From Modestobacter caceresii (GTDB lineage: Bacteria; Actinomycetota; Actinomycetes; Mycobacteriales; Geodermatophilaceae): a stretch of DNA of 64,000 bases. Positions 56,631-64,000 of the stretch are shown one piece after another. The translations under genes were made by a program, and so were the position numbers. The stretch lies in NCBI RefSeq assembly GCF_000761485.1, contig NZ_JPMX01000118.1, positions 62,001 to 126,000 on the forward strand. The letters are read 5' to 3'. Numbering within the stretch: the first letter of the stretch is position 1; each line of letters opens with the position of its first letter. The notes beneath the pieces are model-generated. The model did not search any database and was not told the origin of the DNA. It saw nothing but the letters and a program-made list of their open reading frames with translations.

Positions 56631-58412
56631 CTACCGGTTCGCGTGGTCGCGGAAGCCGCGGCCGGCCTTGCGGCCGAGGTAGCCGGCGGTCACCAGGTGC
56701 TCGAGCAGCGGCGCGGGAGCGAACCCGGGCTCGCGGAACTCGGTGTACAGCTCGCGCTCGATCGCCAGGGCGACGTCCAGCCCGACGACGTCCAGCAGCT
56801 CGAAGGGCCCCATCGGGTAGCCGCAGCCGACCTTCATCGCCGCGTCGATGTCGTCGGCGGTCGCGTAGTGCGCCTCCAGCATCTTCACCGCGTCGTTGAG
56901 GTAGGGGAACAGCAGCGCGTTGACGACGAACCCGGCGCGGTCGGTGCAGGAGACCGCGTGCTTGCCCACCTGCGCGCACAGCGCGTGCGCGGTGGCGGCC
57001 ACGTCGGGCTCGGTGGCGATCGTGGAGACGACCTCGACCAGCTTCATCACCGGCGCGGGGTTGAAGAAGTGCAGCCCCACGACGTCCCCGGGGCGCTCGC
57101 TGGCCTTCGCGCACTCGATGACCGGCAGGCTGGACGTCGTGGTGGCCAGCACCGCACCGGGCTTGGCGATCTCCCCCAGCGCGGCGAACAGCGCCTGCTT
57201 GACGCCCAGGTGCTCGACCACGGCCTCGATGACCAGGTCGGCGCCGGCGAGGTCGTCGAGCTGGGCGGAGCCGGTGACCCGGGCGAGGGCGGCGTCCCGC
57301 TCCGCCTCGTCCAGCCGGCCGCGGGCGACCTGCTTGTCCAGCGACCGGGTCAGCGCGTGCTGCACGGCCTCGACCTTGTCCAGGGTGCGGGCGACGAAGG
57401 TGACGTCGTAGCCGCCCTTGGCGACCACCTCGACGATGCCGACGGCCATCGTCCCGGAGCCCACGACGCCGACGCTGCGGATCGGGCGGGCCCCCTCGGC
57501 GGCGCCGCCGGTGGCCGGCGTGGCGGCGTCCGGGACGACCTCGGCGGAGTCGCGCCCGGCGTAGGTGTAGAAGCCGCGGCCGCTCTTCCGGCCCAGCAGC
57601 CCGGCGGTCATCATCTGCTTGATGATCGGTGCGGGGGCGTGCAGCCGGTTGCGCGACTGCTGGTACATCGTCACGAGGATCTCGTAGGCGGTGTCGATCC
57701 CGATCAGGTCCATCAGCGCGAGCGGGCCCATCGGCAGGCCGCAGCCCAGGCGCATCGCGGCGTCGATGTCCTCGCGGCTGGCGTAGCGGTTCTCGAACAT
57801 CGAGACGGCGTGGTTGAGGTAGCCGAACAGCAGGGCGTTGGCGATGAACCCCGCCTTGTCGCCGATGGTCACGTCGATCTTGCCCAGCCGCGCGGCCAGC
57901 GCCTCGACGTCCTCGACCACCGAGGGCTCGGTGACCACGGTGCGCACGATCTCGACCAGCTTCATCACCGGCGCCGGGTTGAAGAAGTGCATCCCGATGA
58001 CCTTGCCGGGGCGGCCGGTGGTGACCGACAGCTCGGTGACCGACAGGCTGGAGGTGTTGGTCGCCAGGATGGTGTCCGGCGGGCAGATCGCGTCCAGCTT
58101 CGAGAACAGCTGGGCCTTGAGCTCCATCCGCTCCGGGATGGCCTCGACGACCAGCTCGGCGACGGCGAGGTCCTCCATCGCGGTGGTGAACCGGATCCGG
58201 GACAGGATGGCGTCACGTTCGGCGGGCTCGAGCTTCCCGCGGGCGACGGCCTTGCCGGTGGACTGCTCGACGTGCGCCCGTCCGCGGTCCAGTGCCTCGT
58301 CGGCCACCTCGACCGCCGTCACCGACAACCCGGCCCGGGCGAGCACCTCGGCGATGCCGGCACCCATCGTGCCCAGCCCCACCACGCCGACCTCGGTCAG
58401 TTCTCTGGCCAC
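56631..58412 (-). CDS. 3-hydroxyacyl-CoA dehydrogenase with two tandem copies of the full enzyme
   Basis: The 593-residue product contains two complete 3-hydroxybutyryl-CoA dehydrogenase units. Unit one (~1-290) has GVVGLGTMGAGIAEVLARAG, NTSSLSVTELS, GMHFFNPAPVMKLVEIV and AMRLGCGLPMGPLALMDLIG; unit two (~310-593) has GVVGSGTMAVGIVEVVAKGG, TTSSLPVIECA, GLHFFNPAPVMKLVEVV and AMKVGCGYPMGPFELLDVVG. Both keep the catalytic His and Asn. The second unit's nucleotide loop is GSGTMAVG rather than GLGTMGAG. GTG 58412 has GGAGGG nine nt upstream. It supplies 3-hydroxybutyryl- or related CoA, fitting ccr and thiolase nearby. Confidence 0.92.
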   Translation of the reverse strand: MARELTEVGVVGLGTMGAGIAEVLARAGLSVTAVEVADEALDRGRAHVEQSTGKAVARGKLEPAERDAILSRIRFTTAMEDLAVAELVVEAIPERMELKAQLFSKLDAICPPDTILATNTSSLSVTELSVTTGRPGKVIGMHFFNPAPVMKLVEIVRTVVTEPSVVEDVEALAARLGKIDVTIGDKAGFIANALLFGYLNHAVSMFENRYASREDIDAAMRLGCGLPMGPLALMDLIGIDTAYEILVTMYQQSRNRLHAPAPIIKQMMTAGLLGRKSGRGFYTYAGRDSAEVVPDAATPATGGAAEGARPIRSVGVVGSGTMAVGIVEVVAKGGYDVTFVARTLDKVEAVQHALTRSLDKQVARGRLDEAERDAALARVTGSAQLDDLAGADLVIEAVVEHLGVKQALFAALGEIAKPGAVLATTTSSLPVIECAKASERPGDVVGLHFFNPAPVMKLVEVVSTIATEPDVAATAHALCAQVGKHAVSCTDRAGFVVNALLFPYLNDAVKMLEAHYATADDIDAAMKVGCGYPMGPFELLDVVGLDVALAIERELYTEFREPGFAPAPLLEHLVTAGYLGRKAGRGFRDHANR

Positions 58413-58550
58413 GCTGCCATCCCTCCGCCGTCCGGTGATCACGAGCAGTTTCGCACCAGCGCCCGACCCGGTCCCTACCGGCCGGTAGTTCGACCCCGTC
58501 GCAGGGGCCGGCCGCGCGCGGAGCGGGTGGTGCGGGGCGACGGGGTCCTT

Positions 58551-59222
58551 CTAGAAGAGGCGCTGCGAGGGGTCGTCGGTGCCCTTGAGGACGGCGTAGT
58601 CGACGGTCAGGCAGTCGATGCCGCGGTCGGCGGCCAGCACCCGGGCCTGCGGCTTGATCTCCTGTGCGGCGAACACGCCCTTGACCGGGGCCAGCCGCGG
58701 GTCGCGGTTGAGCAGCTCCAGGTAGCGGGTCAGCTGCTCGACCCCGTCGATCTCGCCGCGGCGCTTGATCTCCACGGCCACCGTCGCGCCGCCGGCGTCC
58801 CGGCAGAGCAGGTCGACCGGGCCGATCGCGGTCGGGTACTCGCGGCGCACCAGCGACCACCCCTCGCCGAAGGTCTCCACGTGCAGCGCGAGCAGCCGCT
58901 GCAGGTCCGCCTCCACGCCGTCCTTCTGCAGGCCGGGGTCGACGCCGAGGTCGTGCCGGGAGTCGTGCTCGACCGACTCGATCGTGATGATCAGCTGCTC
59001 GCCGGCCTTGTTGGTGACCGTCCAGGTGCCCGCGCCGTCGGTCAGCTCCTCCTTGACCGAGCACGGCGGGCTCATCCAGTTCAGCGGCTTGTAGGCCCGG
59101 TCGTCGGCGTGGATCGACACCGAGCCGTCGGCCTTCACCAGCAGCAGCCGGGTGGCGGGCGGGAGGTGGGCGGTGAGCCGCCCGATGTAGTCCACGGAGC
59201 AGCGGGCAATGACCAGGCGCAC
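58551..59222 (-). CDS. nucS: Endonuclease NucS (mismatch-specific, EndoMS)
   Basis: NucS replaces MutS/MutL mismatch repair in actinobacteria by cutting both strands at mismatches. The 223-residue product matches the mycobacterial protein (Rv1321) closely: [20 protein letters not shown] at the start and [14 protein letters not shown]. The nuclease core has Asp in [12 protein letters not shown], Glu and Lys in [12 protein letters not shown] and [15 protein letters not shown] 59222 has TAGCGT eight nt upstream. Divergent, with slight overlap of upstream regions, from the lipoprotein gene. Confidence 0.95.
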   Translation of the reverse strand: MRLVIARCSVDYIGRLTAHLPPATRLLLVKADGSVSIHADDRAYKPLNWMSPPCSVKEELTDGAGTWTVTNKAGEQLIITIESVEHDSRHDLGVDPGLQKDGVEADLQRLLALHVETFGEGWSLVRREYPTAIGPVDLLCRDAGGATVAVEIKRRGEIDGVEQLTRYLELLNRDPRLAPVKGVFAAQEIKPQARVLAADRGIDCLTVDYAVLKGTDDPSQRLF

Positions 59223-59230
59223 GGACGACG

Positions 59231-59236
59231 ACGCTA
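59231..59236 (-). promoter_or_regulatory. Candidate -10 box, leaderless start of nucS
   Basis: TAGCGT on the minus strand ends eight nt before GTG 59222. Confidence 0.45.
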
Positions 59237-59319
59237 CCGGCCGTCCGACCGGCCCTCCGCACCGGCGGGAGCGCGCAGGAGCCGTGGAACCCCCTGGGCC
59301 GCCGAGCCGTGTACTCCCT

Positions 59320-60219
59320 GTGCGGAACCCACCTGCCCTCCGTCCCGCCGTCGGTCTCGCACTGGCGACCCTGCTGCTGACCGCCTGCGCCGAGCAGGGC
59401 GGCACCGGGGCCGCGCCGCCCGGACCGTCCAGCGAGACGCCGACGGAGTCGGAGACGGTCTCGTTGCCGGAGGGCGAGGAGGCGCTGGTCCTCCAGGTCG
59501 CCGACGTCGGCGGCTTCACGACGCCGGAGATGCTGGCCGCGCGGCTGCCGGTCGTGAGCGTCTATGCCGACGGGCGGGTGATCACCCAGGGGCCGGTGCC
59601 GGCCATCTACCCGGGGCCGGCCTGGCCCAACGTGCAGGTGCAGCAGGTCGACCAGGCCACCGTGCAGCAGCTCGCCGCCCGGGCGATGGACGCCGGCATC
59701 GCGGAGACCGCCGACCTCGGCTCCCCGCCGCTGGCCGATGCCACCTCCACCCGCTTCACCCTGGTCACCGACGAGGGCCCGGTCACCCGGGAGGTCTACG
59801 CGCTGCGGGAGTCCGTGGGCGCCGGCGGGCTGACCGAGGAGCAGGAGGAGGCGCGGACGGAGCTGCAGGACCTGCTCGACGACCTGACCGACCTCACCCA
59901 GGCCGTCGGCGCCGAGGGCGAGGCGCCGGAGCCCTACACCCCGGAGGCGGTCGCAGCGCTCGCCCGACCGTGGACCGAGCCGGCCGACGAACTGGCCCAC
60001 CCGGAGCTGCCCTGGCCGGGGCCGGCACTGCCGGGTGAGCCGATCGCGCCGGGGGTGACCTGTGTGACCGCGACGGGCGAGGAGGCGCAGGCCCTCGCCG
60101 ACGCTGCCCGGGACGCCACCACCATGACCCCCTGGGTCGGCGCGGACGGCGCGCGCTGGTCGATCACCTTCCGCCCGCTGCTGCCGCACGAGTCCGGCTG
60201 CGCCGACCTGACCGACTGA
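59320..60219 (+). CDS. Lipoprotein of unknown function
   Basis: The 299-residue product has a lipoprotein signal ([20 protein letters not shown], lipobox LLTAC) and a Thr/Ser/Glu-rich linker, then a domain beginning [16 protein letters not shown] and [19 protein letters not shown]-terminal pair of cysteines ([15 protein letters not shown]) may form a disulfide. I do not recognise a named family. GTG 59320 is chosen because it places the signal peptide at the N-terminus. Adjacent to but divergent from nucS. Confidence 0.75.
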   Translation: MRNPPALRPAVGLALATLLLTACAEQGGTGAAPPGPSSETPTESETVSLPEGEEALVLQVADVGGFTTPEMLAARLPVVSVYADGRVITQGPVPAIYPGPAWPNVQVQQVDQATVQQLAARAMDAGIAETADLGSPPLADATSTRFTLVTDEGPVTREVYALRESVGAGGLTEEQEEARTELQDLLDDLTDLTQAVGAEGEAPEPYTPEAVAALARPWTEPADELAHPELPWPGPALPGEPIAPGVTCVTATGEEAQALADAARDATTMTPWVGADGARWSITFRPLLPHESGCADLTD

Positions 60220-60224
60220 GGGCG

Positions 60225-60259
60225 GGGTGCTCCCCGGGCGCGTGACCCGGGGAGCACCC
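60225..60259. terminator. Strong bidirectional terminator
   Basis: GGGTGCTCCCCGGG and CCCGGGGAGCACCC form a perfect 14-bp stem with a 7-nt loop between convergent genes. Confidence 0.8.
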
Positions 60260-60263
60260 GGGC

Positions 60264-61640
60264 TCAGGCCGGCTGCGGCGCGCGCAGGTCGCCGTCCACC
60301 CCGCCGCGCTGCTCGATCGGGGCCAGCGGGTCGGCGGTCCGGGTGGAGTTGAACCGCACCAGGTCCAGCAGCCCCTCACGCTTGGCCACGATCGTGGGCA
60401 CCAGCGCCTGGCCGGTCACGTTGGTGGCGGTGCGGCCCATGTCCAGGATCGGGTCGACCGCCAGCAGCAGGCCGACGCCGGCCAGCGGCAGGCCCAGGGT
60501 GGACAGCGTGAGGGTCAGCATCACCACCGCCCCGGTCACCCCCGCGGTCGCCGCCGAGCCGACCACCGACACCAGGGCGATCAGCAGGTAGTCGGTGATC
60601 GAGAGGTCGACGTCGAAGAACTCGGCCACGAAGATCGCGGCCAGCGCCGGGTAGATCGCCGCGCAGCCGTCCATCTTCGTCGTCGCGCCCAGCGGCACCG
60701 CGAAGGAGGCATAACTGCGGGGCACCCCGAGATCGGTCTCGGTCACCCGCTGGGTCACCGGCAGTGTGCCGATGGAGCTGCGGGACACGAAGGCCAGCTG
60801 GATCGCCGGCCAGGCACCGGCGTAGAAGCGCACCGGCGACAGCCCGTGGAGCTTGAGCAGCACCGGGTAGACGACCAGCAGCACGATCGCCAGGCCGGCG
60901 TACACCGCGCCGACGAAGACCCCGAGGGAACCGAGGGACTCCCAGCCGTAGCTGGCCACGGCCTTGCCGATCAGCCCGACGGTGCCCAGCGGCGCGAGCA
61001 GGATCACCCACCAGAGGACCTTCTGCACGATCGCCAGCACCGAGCGGGTGACCGACAGGAACGGGTCCGCGGCGTCGCCGACCTTCAGCGCGGCCACGCC
61101 GATGGCGACCGAGACGACGATCAGCTGCAGGATGTTGAAGCTGACCCCGCCGTCCCCGTTCCCCTCCAGGCCGAGGAAGTTGGCCGGGACCAGCCCGGTG
61201 AGGAAGTCCCACCACGAGCCGGTCGTCGCCGGGGCCGCGGCGAGGTCGGCGTCCACCGAGCTGCGGTTGCCGGGCTGGGTGAGCAGTCCGAGGCCGATGC
61301 CGATGGAGACGGCGATGAGCGAGGTGATCGCGAACCACAGCAGGGTCTGACCGGCCAGCCGGGCGGCGTTGGAGACCTGCTTGAGGTTGGCGATGCTGAC
61401 GATGATGGCGGTGACGATCAGCGGGACGACGATCGCGCGCAGCAGCCCGACGAAGGTGTTGCCGATGGTGGTGAGGGTGCTGGTCAGCCAGTTGGCGTCG
61501 GTGCCGGGCACCAGGACGCCGTCGACGAAGGAGCCGGCGACCGGGCCCATCGCGCGGGCCACCAGGCCGAGGGCGATGCCGATGACCAGGCCGAGCAGGA
61601 CCTGGACCGCGAACGGGACGCGGCGGAGACGTGCGAGCAC
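60264..61640 (-). CDS. Dicarboxylate/amino acid:cation symporter (DAACS family)
   Basis: The 458-residue transporter has eight or so membrane segments and two re-entrant hairpins. Signature segments are FAVQVLLGLVIGIALGLVAR, LRAIVVPLIVTAIIVSIANL, FVSRSSIGTLPVTQRV (serine-rich hairpin), and GATTKMDGCAAIYPALAAIF, the transport-site motif, followed by DMGRTATNVTGQAL with the conserved Asp and Asn. Substrate is a C4-dicarboxylate, glutamate/aspartate or serine; sequence alone does not decide. GTG 61640 gives a normal N-terminus (LARLRRVPF). Confidence 0.92.
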   Translation of the reverse strand: MLARLRRVPFAVQVLLGLVIGIALGLVARAMGPVAGSFVDGVLVPGTDANWLTSTLTTIGNTFVGLLRAIVVPLIVTAIIVSIANLKQVSNAARLAGQTLLWFAITSLIAVSIGIGLGLLTQPGNRSSVDADLAAAPATTGSWWDFLTGLVPANFLGLEGNGDGGVSFNILQLIVVSVAIGVAALKVGDAADPFLSVTRSVLAIVQKVLWWVILLAPLGTVGLIGKAVASYGWESLGSLGVFVGAVYAGLAIVLLVVYPVLLKLHGLSPVRFYAGAWPAIQLAFVSRSSIGTLPVTQRVTETDLGVPRSYASFAVPLGATTKMDGCAAIYPALAAIFVAEFFDVDLSITDYLLIALVSVVGSAATAGVTGAVVMLTLTLSTLGLPLAGVGLLLAVDPILDMGRTATNVTGQALVPTIVAKREGLLDLVRFNSTRTADPLAPIEQRGGVDGDLRAPQPA

Positions 61641-61982
61641 GGGAGGGGTGCCTCTCTGGGGCGGTGCAGGGGTGGTGGAGGGGGGAGAGCCGGCGCACTC
61701 CTAGCGGGAGGTGGTCATCCGCCCGTGGTCGACGACGCGCCGCCGCGTCAGGCCCCACAGATCCGTCACGTGCAGGCGAAGGCCCGCACCGCCGTCCGCC
61801 ATTCCGCGGCGTGAGCGGGATCATGACCAACGACCGGCCGAACGGACCGGGACCGGAGGTGGCCCCCGTCGAAGGGCTCCGTCCCGTCATCCTCTCGGGG
61901 GAGACCGCCGGCTACCTCAGGTGGATGTGCACCGCTCCCCCGCCGAGCAGGCTCGGGGCATGCCGTCCCCGGGGAGCCGACC
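61641..61982. other. Gene-free stretch upstream of the symporter and DedA genes
   Basis: This 342-nt region between divergent genes has no ORF that I trust. One frame (from ATG 61823) stays open and runs into the second half of the DedA gene, but its first half has no recognisable protein features. Confidence 0.5.
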
Positions 61983-62650
61983 GTGACCGACGCCGTGCTC
62001 GGCTGGGTGCAGGAGCTGATGGCCTCGCCGTGGGTGTACCTGGTCCTGTTCTCGCTGGCCGCGCTCGACGGCTTCCTGCCCGTTGTGCCGGGCGAGAGCG
62101 TGGGATCACCGCCGGGGTCTTCGCCGCCACCGGGCAGCCCGACCTGGCCCTGGTGGTCGCGGTGGCCACGCTGGGTGCCTTCGCCGGTGACCACACCTCC
62201 TACCTGATCGGGCACCTGGCCGGCCCCCGGCTGTACGGGTGGGCCCGGCCGGGGAGCCGGCGGCGGGCAGCGCTGGACCGGGCGTCGCGGTTGCTGGCCG
62301 CGCGCGGCGGCGTCCTGCTGGTCACCGCCCGGTACGTGCCGGGCCTGCGGACGGCGGTGACGCTGACCGCCGGGGCGGTGGGCTGGCCGCTGCGCCGGTT
62401 CACGCCCTTCGCCGCGCTGGCCGCCCTGACCTGGGCCGGCTGGTCGGCCGGCATCGGGTACGTCGGCGGGCTGGCCTTCGAGCGCGACCCGCTGCGCGGC
62501 CTGCTGCTGGGGCTCGGACTGGCCCTGGCTCTGGCTGCGCTGGGCGAGGGACTCCGGTTCCTCCTGCACCGGCGACGGAGCTCCGACGACACGACGGCCT
62601 CCGGCGACACAGGGGCCGAGCGCACCCCGACCGAGGTGGGGGCAGGCTGA
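61983..62650 (+). pseudogene. DedA family membrane protein, frameshifted
   Basis: The N-terminal part (GTG 61983: LGWVQELMASPWVYLVLFSL, AALDGFLPVVPGES) and the rest (ITAGVFAATGQPDLALVVAV, AGDHTSYLIGHLAGPRLYGW, VTARYVPGLRTAVTLTAGAV, then a long charged tail) lie in different frames. The switch falls at 62100-62104, where GTGGGATC reads as if one G were lost from an ancestral GTGGGGATC. Restoring it gives PGESVGITAGVF, the usual DedA motif. DedA proteins are flippase-like. The gene may be broken, or this may be an assembly error in a G run. Confidence 0.75.
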
Positions 62651-62654
62651 CCGG

Positions 62655-63386
62655 GTGAGCACCGTCGAGAGCATCACCCCCACCACCCCGCGACCGGTGA
62701 GCCGCACCGTCTTCACCCAGGGCTGGCGGGACGTCACGTTCCTGCACTGGGCCGTCGACCCGGCCCTGGTCGCCCCGCTGCTGCCGGCCGGCACCGAGCC
62801 CGACGAGCTGGACGGCGCGACCTACGTCGGCCTCATCCCCTTCCGGATGCGCCGGATCGGCCTGCTCGGGGCGCCGGGGCTGCCCTACCTCGGCTCCTTC
62901 GCCGAGACGAACGTGCGGCTGTACTCGGTGGATGCGCAGGGACGGCGGGGCGTGGTCTTCCGGTCGCTGGAGGCCGACCGGCTGCTGCCGGTGCTCGCCG
63001 CCCGCTGGGTCGCCCGCCTGCCCTACCTGTGGTCCCGGATGCGCATCGCCCGTGACGGCGACCAGCTCACCTACCGGGCGGCCCGTCGGTGGCCCGGGCC
63101 CCGGGGCGCCGGGGGCACCATCGCCGTCCGGGTGGGTGACCGGCTGACCGACCCCGGTCCGCTGCCGCGGTTCCTCACCAGCCGTTGGGGGCTGCACCAG
63201 ACCACCCTGGGCCGGCTGGCCTACTGGCCGAACGAGCACCCGGAGTGGCCACTGCACGCCGCCGAACTGCTCGACCTCGAGGACGACCTGGTCGCCGCCG
63301 CCGGCCTGCCCACGGTGGGCGGCGCCCCGGACAGCGTGCTCTTCTCCCCCGGCGTCGACGTCCGGTTCGGCCCGCGGCTGCCGTGA
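62655..63386 (+). CDS. DUF2071 (YqjF-like) protein
   Basis: The 243-residue product shows the DUF2071 pattern: TQGWRDVTFLHWAVDPALVA near the start, YVGLIPFRMRRIGLLG, YLGSFAETNVRLYSVDAQG and GVVFRSLEADRLLPVLAARW. The acetoacetate-decarboxylase-like fold is predicted; activity unknown. GTG 62655 begins four nt after the DedA stop. It is followed by the Gfo/Idh/MocA gene. Confidence 0.88.
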   Translation: MSTVESITPTTPRPVSRTVFTQGWRDVTFLHWAVDPALVAPLLPAGTEPDELDGATYVGLIPFRMRRIGLLGAPGLPYLGSFAETNVRLYSVDAQGRRGVVFRSLEADRLLPVLAARWVARLPYLWSRMRIARDGDQLTYRAARRWPGPRGAGGTIAVRVGDRLTDPGPLPRFLTSRWGLHQTTLGRLAYWPNEHPEWPLHAAELLDLEDDLVAAAGLPTVGGAPDSVLFSPGVDVRFGPRLP

Positions 63387-63447
63387 CCGGCACGATGACC
63401 CGGCACGCCCCCGACGCGGCACACCTGACCCGAGGAGCACGAGACTG

Positions 63448-64000
63448 ATGGAACCCGTTCGGTTCGGCCTGGTGGGGTACGGCTTCGGCGGCCGGTACTT
63501 CCACGCCCCGCTGCTCGCCGCCGCCGCGGAGTGCGACCTCGTCGCCGTGGCGACCTCCTCGACCGAACGCCGCGAGCTGCTCAGCCGCGAGCACCCGGGT
63601 GCGACCGCCGTCGGCTCCCTGGCCGAGCTGGCCGCGGCCGGCGTCGAGGCGGTGGCCATCTCGACACCCGCCGACACCCACACCGCGCTCACCGACGAGG
63701 CGCTCGACCTCGGCCTGGCCGTCGTCTGCGACAAGCCCTTCGCACTGGACGCCCCCTCCGCCCGGTCCAGTGCCGAGCGGGCCCACCGGCTCGGCCTGCC
63801 GCTGGCGCCGTACCAGAACCGCCGCTGGGACTCCGACTTCCGCACCGTCCAGGCCCTCGCCGAGGCCGGGACGCTGGGCCGGATCACCCGGTTCGAGTCC
63901 CGGTTCGAGCGGTTCACGCCCGACCCCGGCCCGGCACCGTCCGGAGGCGGCACGCTGCTGGACTTCGGCAGCCACCTGGTCGACCAGGCCCTGGTGCTGC
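63448..64000 (+). CDS. Gfo/Idh/MocA family oxidoreductase, cut by right edge
   Basis: About 184 residues are visible. The Rossmann motif FGLVGYGFGGRYFHAPLLA opens the protein; VAISTPADTHTALTDEAL and VVCDKPFALDAPSARSSAER (the CDKP lysine site) follow, then PYQNRRWDSDFRT and LLDFGSHLVDQAL where the sequence ends. The family oxidises sugars, inositols or related polyols with NAD(P). ATG 63448 has GAGGAG upstream. Substrate unknown. Confidence 0.9.
   Translation, partial: MEPVRFGLVGYGFGGRYFHAPLLAAAAECDLVAVATSSTERRELLSREHPGATAVGSLAELAAAGVEAVAISTPADTHTALTDEALDLGLAVVCDKPFALDAPSARSSAERAHRLGLPLAPYQNRRWDSDFRTVQALAEAGTLGRITRFESRFERFTPDPGPAPSGGGTLLDFGSHLVDQALVL

Noticed and set aside
62100-62104. Programmed -1 frameshift in the DedA gene
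   Set aside because: There is no slippery heptamer and no downstream pseudoknot apparent; a lost G in a homopolymer explains the data more simply.
61823-62105. A small separate gene upstream of and overlapping the DedA second half
   Set aside because: It continues in the DedA second frame without a stop, has no domain features, and is explained by the frameshift.

Overview
The window looks like chromosomal DNA from a high-GC actinobacterium, most likely a member of the Geodermatophilaceae or a close relative. This rests on strong G/C preference at third codon positions, frequent GTG starts, and actinobacterial marker families (NucS, GlgE pathway, Cds1-type cysteine desulfhydrase, 13E12-type HNH protein, BASS transporter, ETF pair, Ccr and IcmA). 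Gene orders recall two blocks I know from Mycobacterium tuberculosis. I see no rRNA, tRNA, CRISPR array or recognisable transposase. The genus is an inference; no search was run.

Layout. 1-8 kb: a membrane-PAS signalling protein cut by the left edge, ilvD, a BASS-type transporter divergent from an XRE-type regulator, a small PH-like membrane protein, a 2-hydroxyacid dehydrogenase divergent from a sugar-dehydrogenase-like lipoprotein, and a GNAT. 8-24 kb (first conserved block): gatC-gatA-small membrane gene-gatB, an ACT protein, ligA, a DUF222/HNH gene with a LexA-like box, a MetE-like protein, mnmA, a cysteine desulfurase, etfB-etfA, a Cds1-like PLP enzyme, an enoyl-CoA hydratase and an ABC ATPase. 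24.9-40.8 kb: glgX, an HxlR/quinone-reductase pair, an FHA protein, then glgP divergent from glgE-treS-mak-glgB. This set interconverts trehalose, maltose-1-phosphate and alpha-glucan.

41-64 kb: a zinc metallopeptidase lipoprotein and a thioredoxin-TPR protein separated by a 90-bp near-perfect inverted repeat; then a C4-C5 acyl-CoA region (VOC protein, isobutyryl-CoA-mutase-type large subunit with a MarR regulator, MeaB chaperone, thiolase, methylmalonyl-CoA epimerase, crotonyl-CoA carboxylase/reductase, and a duplicated 3-hydroxyacyl-CoA dehydrogenase further on). Together these support an ethylmalonyl-CoA or branched acyl-CoA interconversion route. Interspersed are a DUF559 gene bracketed by matching palindromes, a phytoene-dehydrogenase-like oxidoreductase, a DivIVA-like coiled-coil protein, a DUF4397/class F sortase pair, nucS, a lipoprotein, a dicarboxylate symporter, a frameshifted DedA gene, a DUF2071 protein and a Gfo/Idh/MocA oxidoreductase cut by the right edge.

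The least explained structures are the DUF559 gene with identical inverted 17-bp motifs on both sides (46272-47327), the 90-bp cruciform at 42429-42518, the histone-H1-like N-terminal tail on GlgB, and a repeated TAnnnT motif placed 6-9 nt before nine start codons, which suggests many leaderless transcripts.
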